A DNA stretch of 64,000 nucleotides, from positions 310,001 to 374,000 of the forward strand of contig JADCAS010000004.1 of NCBI GenBank assembly GCA_020401865.1, given 5' to 3'. This DNA is from Phenylobacterium sp. GTDB taxonomy: Bacteria; Pseudomonadota; Alphaproteobacteria; Caulobacterales; Caulobacteraceae. A program made the translations under genes and the position numbers. Below are positions 37,524 through 45,366 of the stretch, piece after piece. The notes under the pieces were generated by a model, which saw nothing but the letters and a program-made list of their open reading frames with translations, had not been told where the DNA came from and ran no database searches. Each line of letters begins with the position of its first letter. Positions within the stretch are counted from its first letter, which is position 1.

Positions 37524-37631
37524 CCCCCTCAGTCGGCATTCGCCGACAGCTCCCCCTGATGGGGAGCAATTAAGTTACTGTAATTCCTCCACCTTCAGGG
37601 GGAGGTGGACCGCGCAGCGGGCCGGAGGGGG
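37524..37631 (+). repeat. GC-rich intergenic repeat, copy 2b
   Basis: Complete copy starting CCCCCTCAGTCGGC and ending GGGCCGGAGGGGG, in the same orientation as copy 2a and copy 1. Confidence 0.82.
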
Positions 37632-37684
37632 TTAACGGCGTGGGGGCCTGTGCACCGGGGATCGATTCGACCTAGGCTTGGCGC

Positions 37685-38488
37685 ATGACCGGTTCCTCCC
37701 GTCTTGCGCCGCCCCTCGCCGGGGCTGGCCGGGTCGCCATCCTCGGCAGCTGCGTGACCCGCGACCTGTGGCGCATGGCGGGGGCGCCGGCGGACGACCT
37801 TCTCTATATATCGAGGACCCGGCTGCCGAGCCTGTTCGCCGTCCGGCCGGAGGGACTGGTCCTGCCCGAGGGTCCGGCGCCGGGCCTGCGACCGAATCCG
37901 GCGCAGGCCCTCCGTACCGACCTTTCAAAAACCGGACTGGCGAAGCTGGCCGGATTCCGTCCCGACCTGGTGATCCTCGACTTCATCGACGAGCGGTTCG
38001 ATCTGCTGGCGGGCGCCGGGGGGGTGGTGACCGCCTCCTGGGAGCTGGAGACCTCCGGCTGGGACGCCCTCCCCCCCCTCTTGACGCTACGGCGCCTCGA
38101 CGCCCTGGGCGACGCCGACGCGACGCTGTGGCGACGCTCTCTGGACGCTCTGGCGACGCTGTTCGCCCCCGGCGGGGCCCTTTCGGGGGCGCGTCCGGTT
38201 CTGCATGAGGCTGTCTGGGCGCCCGCCCTGCGGACGCCGGCAGGACGCACCGAGCCCCTGGCGCCGGACCTCGAAATCACCCCCGGCCGGAGGGCGTCGC
38301 GGGCGGCGCACAACGCCCGGCTGGCGCGCATGCACGCCGCGGCGCGGGGGGCCATGCCTGGCCTGACCGTCGTCAAAGCCCCGGAATCCTTGATCTTTTC
38401 GGATCCTGACCACGTCTGGGGCCAGAGCCCCTTCCACTATGTCCCCGACTATTACGCCGAGATCTGGCGCCAGTTAGGGGGCGGCTGA
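37685..38488 (+). CDS. DUF6270-like protein of a polysaccharide locus
   Basis: A 267-residue protein whose N-terminal VAILGSCVTRDLWR at about residues 17-30 and following YISRTRLPSLF resemble DUF6270 proteins, which are common in capsule and O-antigen loci but of unknown activity. The GSC pattern and the distal HYVPDYY with conserved His/Asp-like residues suggest a hydrolase-like (SGNH-like) fold; this is a guess. It is divergent from the T1SS exporter and its last 15 bases overlap the convergent repeat-protein gene. Confidence 0.6.
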   Translation: MTGSSRLAPPLAGAGRVAILGSCVTRDLWRMAGAPADDLLYISRTRLPSLFAVRPEGLVLPEGPAPGLRPNPAQALRTDLSKTGLAKLAGFRPDLVILDFIDERFDLLAGAGGVVTASWELETSGWDALPPLLTLRRLDALGDADATLWRRSLDALATLFAPGGALSGARPVLHEAVWAPALRTPAGRTEPLAPDLEITPGRRASRAAHNARLARMHAAARGAMPGLTVVKAPESLIFSDPDHVWGQSPFHYVPDYYAEIWRQLGGG

Positions 38489-39562
38489 GCGGCGGGCGAG
38501 GGCCTCCGCCGGCGTGATCCCTGAGCGGATCGCCTCCGGATCGTCCAGCAAAGCGAGGGCCGGATGCAGCCCTTCCGGCCCCAGGACGGCCCAGGCGCCG
38601 CCGGCCAGGTAGTCGCTCAGGGGGTCCTTCGAGGGGTCCATGGCGGCGCCCCTGGCCTCGGCGTAAGTCCTTGAATTGAAATAGGGACCCGGGCTTTCCA
38701 GGGTGTCTCGCGCGGTCAGGACGAAGCGCGCCAGGGCCTCGGTTTCGCCGTCGTCCAGCCCCGATTCGCGCCGCCAGGCCGGGTCGAACAGGGGGTGGGG
38801 CGAGGCGCCCCGCCGCCAGCCCTCGGTCAGGTACCCGACAAGGTCGCCGCGGGCCCAGGCCGGATCGAACAGCCGGTGCGGCGACAGCCCCCGGGCCGCG
38901 CCGGTCCGCAGGTAGTGCAGCACCGGGTTCTCCCCTGTCGCGGCCAGTTCCGGGGCCTGGGAGACGTACCCTTCCAGGCTGAAGAGGGGGTGCGGATCGC
39001 GGCCTTCGGCGGCGCCGAGGCGCAGGAAGTGGTCGAGGGGCGTGAGGCCGGTCCGGGCCAGTTCGGCGGCGTTACGCCCGGCATAAAACCTTGAATCGAA
39101 AAGGGGATGGGGCGAGATGCCGGCGTCTCCGCCCCAGGTCAGGTAGTGGGCCAGGGGGTCGGCGCCGACGGGCTCAGGCGCCTGGGCGGCGTACCAGTCG
39201 GGATCGAACAGGGCCGCGCCCTCGCCCAGGCGGGCCCGGGCGCGGACGAGGGCCCGTCCGGGGGCGCCGAGCCGGGCCAGCACCTTCTCCGCCAGCTTGC
39301 GGAGCCGGTTGCGCCGGTCCGGCCGGCGGTGCGCGAAAGCCGCGGCGCGGTAACGATCGAACTGCGAGGCCCGCAGCCGGGCCTCCGCCGCCGCCCGGGC
39401 GCCCAGGGCCTCGGCCAGGGCCTCGCCCAGCTGCAGCCGGACCTGCGCCTCGGCGGTCTCGGCCCTCTGAACCTCGGCGCGCAGAGCCGCCAGGCGCACG
39501 GCCACCGCGTCGACGGAGGCCGACAGCCGGATGGCCTCGGGGGTGGACTGAGGATCAGCCAC
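38474..39562 (-). CDS. Tandem DPLxHY-repeat protein, function unknown
   Basis: A 362-residue soluble protein. About residues 10-75 are an alanine-rich helical or coiled-coil segment (AVRLAALRAEVQRAETAEAQ), then a basic stretch (RRPDRRNRLRKLAEKVLARL). From about 120 on there are at least four repeats of roughly 40 residues with the pattern FDxxWY…DPLxHYLxxG…SPHPLF. The same repeat precedes the glycosyltransferase domains of the genes at 40583 and 45323, but here no catalytic domain follows. The GTG at 39562 overlaps the stop of the upstream glycosyltransferase gene; a longer frame to 39703 lies inside that gene. It may be a binding or scaffold partner of the glycosyltransferases. Confidence 0.7.
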   Translation of the reverse strand: MADPQSTPEAIRLSASVDAVAVRLAALRAEVQRAETAEAQVRLQLGEALAEALGARAAAEARLRASQFDRYRAAAFAHRRPDRRNRLRKLAEKVLARLGAPGRALVRARARLGEGAALFDPDWYAAQAPEPVGADPLAHYLTWGGDAGISPHPLFDSRFYAGRNAAELARTGLTPLDHFLRLGAAEGRDPHPLFSLEGYVSQAPELAATGENPVLHYLRTGAARGLSPHRLFDPAWARGDLVGYLTEGWRRGASPHPLFDPAWRRESGLDDGETEALARFVLTARDTLESPGPYFNSRTYAEARGAAMDPSKDPLSDYLAGGAWAVLGPEGLHPALALLDDPEAIRSGITPAEALARRSAAP

Positions 39563-40586
39563 GCCGGCCCGGCCCCTCGGCCTTCCACCAGGCCTGGTAG
39601 CCCCCTTCGAAGGGGTCGGGATAGGCCGTCTGCAGGTCGGCCCGCTCGCGGTAGAGCACCCGCTGGGGCTTGGCGATGGGCGCGCCGTCGTCGAACTGGC
39701 CATAGGCCCACCAGCGCTCGGGAATGGCCGGATCGGTCGCCGCCGCGACGGCCTCCTTGTACCAGCGCCAGATCTCGTAGACCTCGAAGTTGTCGCCGGC
39801 GTAGCGCTTGGTCATGACGTCGCCCGTGGGACCCAGCTTGGTGAAATGCCAGAAGCGCAGGGTGGCGCCGTTGACGAGAATCTCGCCCTGCCGGGTGATG
39901 GCCACCTTGCGCTTCGACAGGTTCCAGCTGGCGACGTTGTAGCCGGGATCGCGAATCACCTTCACCCGGTCGAACAGGGCCGGGACGTGATCGCACCACC
40001 TCTGGTCCACGAAGAGCCCGTTGGGGATGTCGTCATAGCAGAAGGCCAGCAGCCGGTCGTTCCACCAGCGGGCGAAGCGGGCGCCCTCGCCGGTGGTGCG
40101 GATCGCCACAAAGCCCAGGTTGAAGATCCCAGTGCGCAAGGTCGCCAGGTCGTTGTCCAGGATGGCGCCCCGGTCGTCGTTCGGGTCGATCAGGTGCGGC
40201 GTCAGCAGGATGTCGTCCCTGCCCAGCATCTCCACCAGAGGGTCGAGGGGGGCGAAGAGGGCCGTGTCCGGGTCGAGATAGATGGCGATGTCCGCCTCGC
40301 CCGCCTCGTAGACCTGGTGCAGGAAGGGGCCCTTCACGGCGGTGCAGACCTCGACCACGTCATGCCGGAAGAGCCAGCTGCGGAAGGGCTCGATCCCCAG
40401 GTCCTTCGCCCAGACCACCCGGTCGAAGGGCTCGGCGGCCGGATCGAAGGCGAAGCCGGGGGGGGGCTCGTCGGTGATCAGGGCCACGGCCTCCCAGTCG
40501 GGATGGAACCTCTTGAGGGTCTGGAAGAGGACCCGCGCGCGGTTGAGGTAGGAGAAGGTGAAACTCGAATAGACCAGGACCTTCAC
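39555..40586 (-). CDS. Putative GT-A-fold glycosyltransferase
   Basis: A 343-residue protein starting MKVLVYSSFTFSYLNRARVL. YLDPDTALFAPL near residue 105 contains a DxD motif typical of GT-A enzymes that bind a nucleotide sugar through a metal ion. NLGFVAI, LFVDQRWCDHV and GYNVASWNL are like family 8-type or related transferases with unknown specificity. It is the middle gene of a three-gene minus-strand operon: its ATG overlaps the preceding gene's stop (ATGA) and its stop overlaps the start of the repeat protein. Confidence 0.78.
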   Translation of the reverse strand: MKVLVYSSFTFSYLNRARVLFQTLKRFHPDWEAVALITDEPPPGFAFDPAAEPFDRVVWAKDLGIEPFRSWLFRHDVVEVCTAVKGPFLHQVYEAGEADIAIYLDPDTALFAPLDPLVEMLGRDDILLTPHLIDPNDDRGAILDNDLATLRTGIFNLGFVAIRTTGEGARFARWWNDRLLAFCYDDIPNGLFVDQRWCDHVPALFDRVKVIRDPGYNVASWNLSKRKVAITRQGEILVNGATLRFWHFTKLGPTGDVMTKRYAGDNFEVYEIWRWYKEAVAAATDPAIPERWWAYGQFDDGAPIAKPQRVLYRERADLQTAYPDPFEGGYQAWWKAEGPGRRG

Positions 40587-42511
40587 GACAGGGCCTCCAG
40601 CAGATCCACGCTCATGCCGCTGTACGCGATCTCGCAGATTTCAGGGCGCCGGGACGCCCGGGACAGGTGACGGACGGCGCCGGACTCGAACTGGGCGAAG
40701 AGGGTCGCCTCGTCGGGAAGCACAAGACCATGCCCGCCGGCCCGGGTGAAGGCGGCGACGTTGCCGCTGTCGGGCCCGGTCAGGATGGCCGCGCCGGCCG
40801 CCGCCGCCTCGTAGGCGGCGAAGGAGAATGTCTCCCGCCCCAGAGACCAAAGGATGGCCACGTCCACCCCAGCGCTTTCAAGGGCCTTGCGCATCGCGTC
40901 CGGAGCTTCGGCGGAAACAGAGACGGGAATATGCTCGGCGGGAGCGCCCGGCAAGACCACAGAGCTCAGGCGCACGAACCGATATCGGGGGTCCTGGCGG
41001 AAACGACCGGCGAGTTCCTCGAAGACGGGCCATCCCTTGTAGGGCGTCGGAATCCCAATGAAGGCGACGACGAGGGGGGCGTCAGGATCACCGCCCGCCC
41101 GCCGTCCGGTCGACGCGAGGCGGGCGTGGGGATGAACGCGCTGGTCCAGGACGAAAGGCGCATCCGGGGCTGCGTTCCAGACGTCCAGCGCCGCCTGGGA
41201 CGGCCCTACCAGGGTGAGGTCGAGGGCCTCGAACAGTCGATGGTGACTGGAGAGGTGCAGATGGCGCGCCGGCCCGAAGACACAGATCCCGCAGGCGGCG
41301 CTGCCCGCAGGCGGCGCGCCGCAATCCAGCGTGTTGTCCCGCATCAGATGATAGCCGGCGCAGAGACCCGTGAAGTCGTGGACCCAGAAGAGACCCCGGC
41401 GCGCGCCGGCGGCGCTGAGGAGGTCGAGGGTCTCGCCCGCCTCGTGGCCCAGCAGACTGTGAATGGCGAAGGTGACCCTGCCCCGTCCCTTGCGGGCCGA
41501 CAGGGCCGCTGAGACATCGGGGACAGAGAAATGCCCCAAGGTCCTTCCGTTCCAGGTCACGCCGATCGGCGCGCGGTGACCTTCGGGCCTCAAGGTCGGC
41601 CAGGGGACCGGTGGAAAGAAGTGGAGATGATCGACGCCTCGACGGGCCAACCCGGCCGACTCCGTCTGGATGCAAAGCTGCAGGCCGCCGACACTCCGGA
41701 AGGCGTCATCGTGGCTGAAGGTGACGTGCAGGTCCCGCCGGCGACCCTCTGCCAGAAGCGGCGCAAGGTCGCGGGAGAGGCCCGTCGGGATGGCGAGCGC
41801 CGCGCGGTCCGCCGCCTCCATTCGATCCGCCAGAGGCGTAAGGCCTGTGACGATGCGCCCCCGATATCCCAGCTCGAACTGTTTTGGTCTTCCCTCGGCC
41901 TGACCCACAGCCAGCCAGTGAAGGAAGGGATTGACGCCAGTGGCTGCGAGGTCGGGATTCGCTTCGAGATACTCGGCGCTGCAGAAGTCAGGAGACGGGT
42001 CACGGCCCTCACGCCATCCGGCCTCAAGGAAGTGTTCCAGGGGGTCGACGCCGGCTTCTGCCACGTCTGGCCAGCTGGACAGGTAGAAGACAGGATCGAA
42101 GGCCTCGGCGGCGAGTTCCCTCGCAGCCTGCCGCGTCAAACCTGCAGGGAGGTCGGCGTCGACGCGAACCGGCGGCCAGCTGATTCCGTTCGCCTTCTGG
42201 CGCGCACCCGCCCTCTCAAGGAACCGGCTGCGGTGAGCAGAGCCTGAAGGCTCGTAGCCCTTGCGCCAGCCCACCTGAAGGTAATGCAGGAAGGGATCTT
42301 CACCGGCGGCCTCGGGGTACCGCTCGAGATATCCGGTGTTGGAGAACCAGGGCGCAGGATCGCGGCCCTCGCGCCAGCCGGTCCTCGCGTAGTGCCGCAG
42401 GGGATCGGAACCCGTCCGGCCGATGTCGTCGTAGACGGTGCGGTAGAAGACCGGGTCAAAGGCCGCCGCAAGGGCTCGGCGGGTGCGTTCCGGGGCGTCG
42501 CCCTGGCCCAT
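40583..42511 (-). CDS. Glycosyltransferase with N-terminal DPLxHY repeats (paralogue A)
   Basis: A 642-residue protein. About residues 15-210 hold four repeats of the FDPVFYxxxYxD…DPLxHYxxxGWREGRDPxPxF type. The C-terminal ~400 residues are glycosyltransferase-like with FSHDDAFRSVGGLQLCIQTE, HSLLGHE, VFWVHDFTGLCAGY, a cysteine cluster (CGAPPAGSAACGIC), FIGIPTPYKGWPVFEEL and a terminal AAAAGAAILTGPDSGNVAAF motif like the donor-site loop of GT4 enzymes. The ATG at 42511 with AGGAA upstream is chosen; the frame extending to 43519 is antisense to the divergent sulfotransferase. It is paralogous to the gene at 45323. It heads the operon with the genes at 39555 and 38474. Confidence 0.8.
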   Translation of the reverse strand: MGQGDAPERTRRALAAAFDPVFYRTVYDDIGRTGSDPLRHYARTGWREGRDPAPWFSNTGYLERYPEAAGEDPFLHYLQVGWRKGYEPSGSAHRSRFLERAGARQKANGISWPPVRVDADLPAGLTRQAARELAAEAFDPVFYLSSWPDVAEAGVDPLEHFLEAGWREGRDPSPDFCSAEYLEANPDLAATGVNPFLHWLAVGQAEGRPKQFELGYRGRIVTGLTPLADRMEAADRAALAIPTGLSRDLAPLLAEGRRRDLHVTFSHDDAFRSVGGLQLCIQTESAGLARRGVDHLHFFPPVPWPTLRPEGHRAPIGVTWNGRTLGHFSVPDVSAALSARKGRGRVTFAIHSLLGHEAGETLDLLSAAGARRGLFWVHDFTGLCAGYHLMRDNTLDCGAPPAGSAACGICVFGPARHLHLSSHHRLFEALDLTLVGPSQAALDVWNAAPDAPFVLDQRVHPHARLASTGRRAGGDPDAPLVVAFIGIPTPYKGWPVFEELAGRFRQDPRYRFVRLSSVVLPGAPAEHIPVSVSAEAPDAMRKALESAGVDVAILWSLGRETFSFAAYEAAAAGAAILTGPDSGNVAAFTRAGGHGLVLPDEATLFAQFESGAVRHLSRASRRPEICEIAYSGMSVDLLEALS

Positions 42512-42577
42512 ACGAAAATTCCTGTTCGGTGGCGGGCCTGTGTGCAACAGAAGGCCGTTACGATCAACTGATCCGCC

Positions 42578-43654
42578 ATGCCCGACAAGCCCAGCCCCGC
42601 AGCCTCCGCACCGGCCCGAACGGCCTACCTGGTCCTGGGCATGCACCGGTCCGGCACCAGCGCGCTGGCGAACCTCCTGGCTCTGGCGGGCGCCAGCCTG
42701 CCCCGTGAGGTCATGCCCGCCGATGCGCACAACGCCAGGGGCTATTTCGAGCCCTGGCGGATCGCGGTCTTCAACGACCGGCGCCTGGCGGCGGCGGGGA
42801 CGTCCTGGGACGATCCCTTCGCCGGCCTCGCCTCCGGTCCCGCCGACGAGGCGGACTGGCTGGACGAGGCGCGCCGGCTGTTCCGCTCGGAGTTCGGCCG
42901 CAAGCGGCGGCCGCTCCTGAAGGACCCCCGGGTCTCGGTCCTCGCCGGCCTCTGGCGTCAGGTCCTGGCGGCCGAGGGCCTGGCGGTGCGGGTCCTGATC
43001 CCCGTGCGCCACCCCCTGGCCGTGGCGGGATCGCTGGCCAGCCGGGACCGTTTCCCGCCGCGCAAGTCGGTCATGCTCTGGTGCGCCTACATGCTGGCCG
43101 CCGAGGCTGCTAGCCGGGACCTGCCCCGGGCCTTCGTGGACTACGACGCCCTGCTCGACGACTGGCGGCCCCAGGTCGCCGGGGCCGAGGCCCAGCTGGG
43201 AGAGCCCCTGCCGAACCTGACGCCCGCCGCCGGCCGCCGGATCGACACCTTCCTGTCCGCAGAGCTGAGGCGCAACGAATCGGGCGGCGACCTGGCCGCC
43301 CTGGGCGAGGCCGGAGAGATGGCCGCCGGCGTGCTGAACTGGCTGCGCGCCGCCGCCCGGGGAGAGACCCCCGACCCGGCCGCCCTGACCCGGGCCGCCG
43401 GCTGGCTGGCCGGACAGAAGGCCCTCTACGGGGACTTGGTCTCGCCGGTCTCTGCCGACCGGGCCGTGGCGCGGACCGCCCTCGCCGACGCCGAGGGCCG
43501 GGCGGCCTGGCTGGAACAAAACCAGATGGAGCTTGAACGCACCCTGAACGAGACCCAGGCGATCGTGGAGCGCCTTGGGACACGTCTTGAAGAGTCCCGC
43601 GCGGCTATCAGGGAAGCTGCAGGGCGCCTTGATGTGTTGTTAGCGGGTGATTGA
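42578..43654 (+). CDS. Sulfotransferase family protein with C-terminal coiled coil
   Basis: A 358-residue protein. The phosphosulfate loop GMHRSGTSALANLL is at about residues 21-34, and VRVLIPVRHPLAVAGSLASR near 150 is the 3'-phosphate site, both typical of bacterial sulfotransferase-family proteins in polysaccharide clusters. About residues 285-358 are a predicted coiled coil (AEGRAAWLEQNQMELERTL and following), as often found fused to glycan-modifying enzymes. It is followed 82 bp later by wzm/wzt on the same strand. Substrate unknown. Confidence 0.82.
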   Translation: MPDKPSPAASAPARTAYLVLGMHRSGTSALANLLALAGASLPREVMPADAHNARGYFEPWRIAVFNDRRLAAAGTSWDDPFAGLASGPADEADWLDEARRLFRSEFGRKRRPLLKDPRVSVLAGLWRQVLAAEGLAVRVLIPVRHPLAVAGSLASRDRFPPRKSVMLWCAYMLAAEAASRDLPRAFVDYDALLDDWRPQVAGAEAQLGEPLPNLTPAAGRRIDTFLSAELRRNESGGDLAALGEAGEMAAGVLNWLRAAARGETPDPAALTRAAGWLAGQKALYGDLVSPVSADRAVARTALADAEGRAAWLEQNQMELERTLNETQAIVERLGTRLEESRAAIREAAGRLDVLLAGD

Positions 43655-43735
43655 GGCGCCGGCGTAGAGGGCGTCGCCGCCCCGGTTGCGCCGCCGAATC
43701 CGACCTGTTACCTCCGCCCCGACCCGGGAGCGCTG

Positions 43736-44572
43736 ATGGACATCGCCGAACACATGCTGCGCACGGGGTCCCGGGGGTTCCGGGACGATCTGGCGCGGGC
43801 GGTCGAGGACCTGCGGCGCTCGACCCGGGGCCTGGGCCTGGCCTGGTCGCTGGCCTGGCACGATGTGGTCTCGCGCTATCGTGGGTCTATCCTCGGGCCC
43901 TTCTGGATCACCCTGTCCATGGCCGTCATGGTCCTGGGCATCGGCTTCCTCTACGCCGAACTGCAGAAGATCCCCCTGGCCACCACCCTGCCCTTCGTGG
44001 CCCTGGGCATCGTCTTCTGGGGGCTGATCTCCCAGACGGTGATCGAGGGCTGTGAGTCCTTCGTCCACGCCTCGGGCATGCTGAGCCAGACCTCCCTGCC
44101 CATGCTGACCTTCATATGGCGCACCGTGCTGCGGAACCTGGCGACCCTGATGCACCACCTGGTGATCGTGGTGGGGGTGATCGCCGGGTTCGGCCTCTGG
44201 CGCGACATGGACCTGCCCCTGGCCCTGGCGGGGCTGGCCCTCGTGCTGGCCAATGTCTCCTGGATGTGCCTGCTGACGGCCATCATCTCGGCCCGGTTCC
44301 GGGACATCCCGCAGATCGTCATTTCGATCATGCAGTTCTCCATGTTCATGACCCCGGTCTTCTGGCAGCCGGGGGAGCGGGTCGGGGTGATGGACGCGGT
44401 CCTGACCTGGAACCCCTTCTTCCACATGCTGGACGCCATCCGCGCGCCGCTGATGGGCGTGGCGCCGGAGGCGTCCACCTTCTCGGTCCTGATCATCATG
44501 GCCCTGGGCGGATGGGCGCTCGCCTTCGGACTCTTCACGGTCACCCGACGCCGGATCGTGCACTACTTATGA
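43736..44572 (+). CDS. Polysaccharide ABC exporter permease (Wzm/KpsM/TagG type)
   Basis: Inner-membrane subunit of an ABC-2 exporter for O-antigen or capsule glycan, 278 residues. A cytoplasmic N-terminus (WHDVVSRYRGSILGPFWITL, the interface helix shared by the family) is followed by six membrane segments; the motif FMTPVFWQPGER near residue 205 is characteristic. Its stop codon overlaps the start of the ATPase gene (ATGA). The exported glycan is presumably assembled by the neighbouring transferases. Confidence 0.92.
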   Translation: MDIAEHMLRTGSRGFRDDLARAVEDLRRSTRGLGLAWSLAWHDVVSRYRGSILGPFWITLSMAVMVLGIGFLYAELQKIPLATTLPFVALGIVFWGLISQTVIEGCESFVHASGMLSQTSLPMLTFIWRTVLRNLATLMHHLVIVVGVIAGFGLWRDMDLPLALAGLALVLANVSWMCLLTAIISARFRDIPQIVISIMQFSMFMTPVFWQPGERVGVMDAVLTWNPFFHMLDAIRAPLMGVAPEASTFSVLIIMALGGWALAFGLFTVTRRRIVHYL

Positions 44573-45366
44573 ACGGCCGCGCGAAACCCCCGACCGCTCC
44601 GCCCCGGCCGGATCAGGCCTTCATCAGCGTGCGCGGCCTGACCCTGCGCTTCCCGGTCTACGGCTACGACGCCAAGTCCCTGAAGAAGCACCTCGCCCGG
44701 GTGGCGGTGGGCGGGCGGCTGGACCAGGCGCGCCATGGCTCCACCTCCGTCACCGCGATCACCGGCCTGGACCTGGACCTGAGGGCCGGCGACCGGCTGG
44801 GCCTGATCGGGCACAACGGCTCGGGCAAGACCACCCTGCTGCGGGCCCTGTCCGGCGCCTACGAGCCCGACGAGGGACAGATCGAGGTGCGGGGCAAGAT
44901 CGCCCCCCTGCTGGACCTCTCGCTGGGCATCGACCCCACCGCCACGGGGCTGGAGAACATCCGCCTGCGCGGCCGGATCGCCGGGCTCTCGGCCCGGCAG
45001 GTGGAGGACAAGCTGGAGGAGATCGCCGCCTTCACGGGGTTGGGGCCCTTCCTGGCCATGCCGCTCAAGACCTATTCAGCGGGGATGCAGGCGCGCCTGG
45101 CCTTCGCCGTGGCCACGGCGGTGGACGCCGACGTCCTGCTGATGGACGAGTGGATCGCCGTGGGCGACGCCGACTTCCAGAAGATCGCCCACCAGCGCCT
45201 GCTGGGCCTGGTGGAGCGGGCCGGCATACTGGTCCTGGCCTCCCATGACCTCGACCTGATCCGCCTCTACTGCAACAAGGTGATGCGGATGGACGCCGGG
45301 GTCGGCTCGGAGGTGGTGTCCATCAAGGGCCTGGACGAACTCCTGGCGCGGCCGTCAGTGCGCTGA
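44569..45366 (+). CDS. Polysaccharide ABC exporter ATPase (Wzt/KpsT type, short form)
   Basis: ATPase subunit of the exporter, 265 residues. Walker A is GHNGSGKTTLLRALSG near residue 82, a TYSAGMQARLAFAVAT signature near 165, and Walker B VLLMDEWIAVGDADF near 187, with the switch histidine in ASHD. The gap from the start to Walker A and the LDLSLGIDPTATGLENI stretch fit the Wzt/KpsT family. It lacks the C-terminal carbohydrate-binding domain of some Wzt proteins, so it does not itself recognise a chain-end cap. The last 44 bases overlap the end of the convergent gene. Confidence 0.93.
   Translation: MNGRAKPPTAPPRPDQAFISVRGLTLRFPVYGYDAKSLKKHLARVAVGGRLDQARHGSTSVTAITGLDLDLRAGDRLGLIGHNGSGKTTLLRALSGAYEPDEGQIEVRGKIAPLLDLSLGIDPTATGLENIRLRGRIAGLSARQVEDKLEEIAAFTGLGPFLAMPLKTYSAGMQARLAFAVATAVDADVLLMDEWIAVGDADFQKIAHQRLLGLVERAGILVLASHDLDLIRLYCNKVMRMDAGVGSEVVSIKGLDELLARPSVR

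Larger units (their letters stand above)
37269..37684. other. Repeat-filled region between the divergent T1SS and DUF6270-like genes
   Basis: This 416-bp region carries the promoter side of both genes and is largely occupied by a partial and a complete copy of the GC-rich intergenic repeat. No convincing coding sequence or RNA gene is seen. Confidence 0.6.

Noticed and set aside
42512..43519. Upstream extension of the minus-strand glycosyltransferase frame
   Set aside because: It lies wholly antisense to the sulfotransferase gene with PAPS motifs; the ATG at 42511 has a ribosome site.
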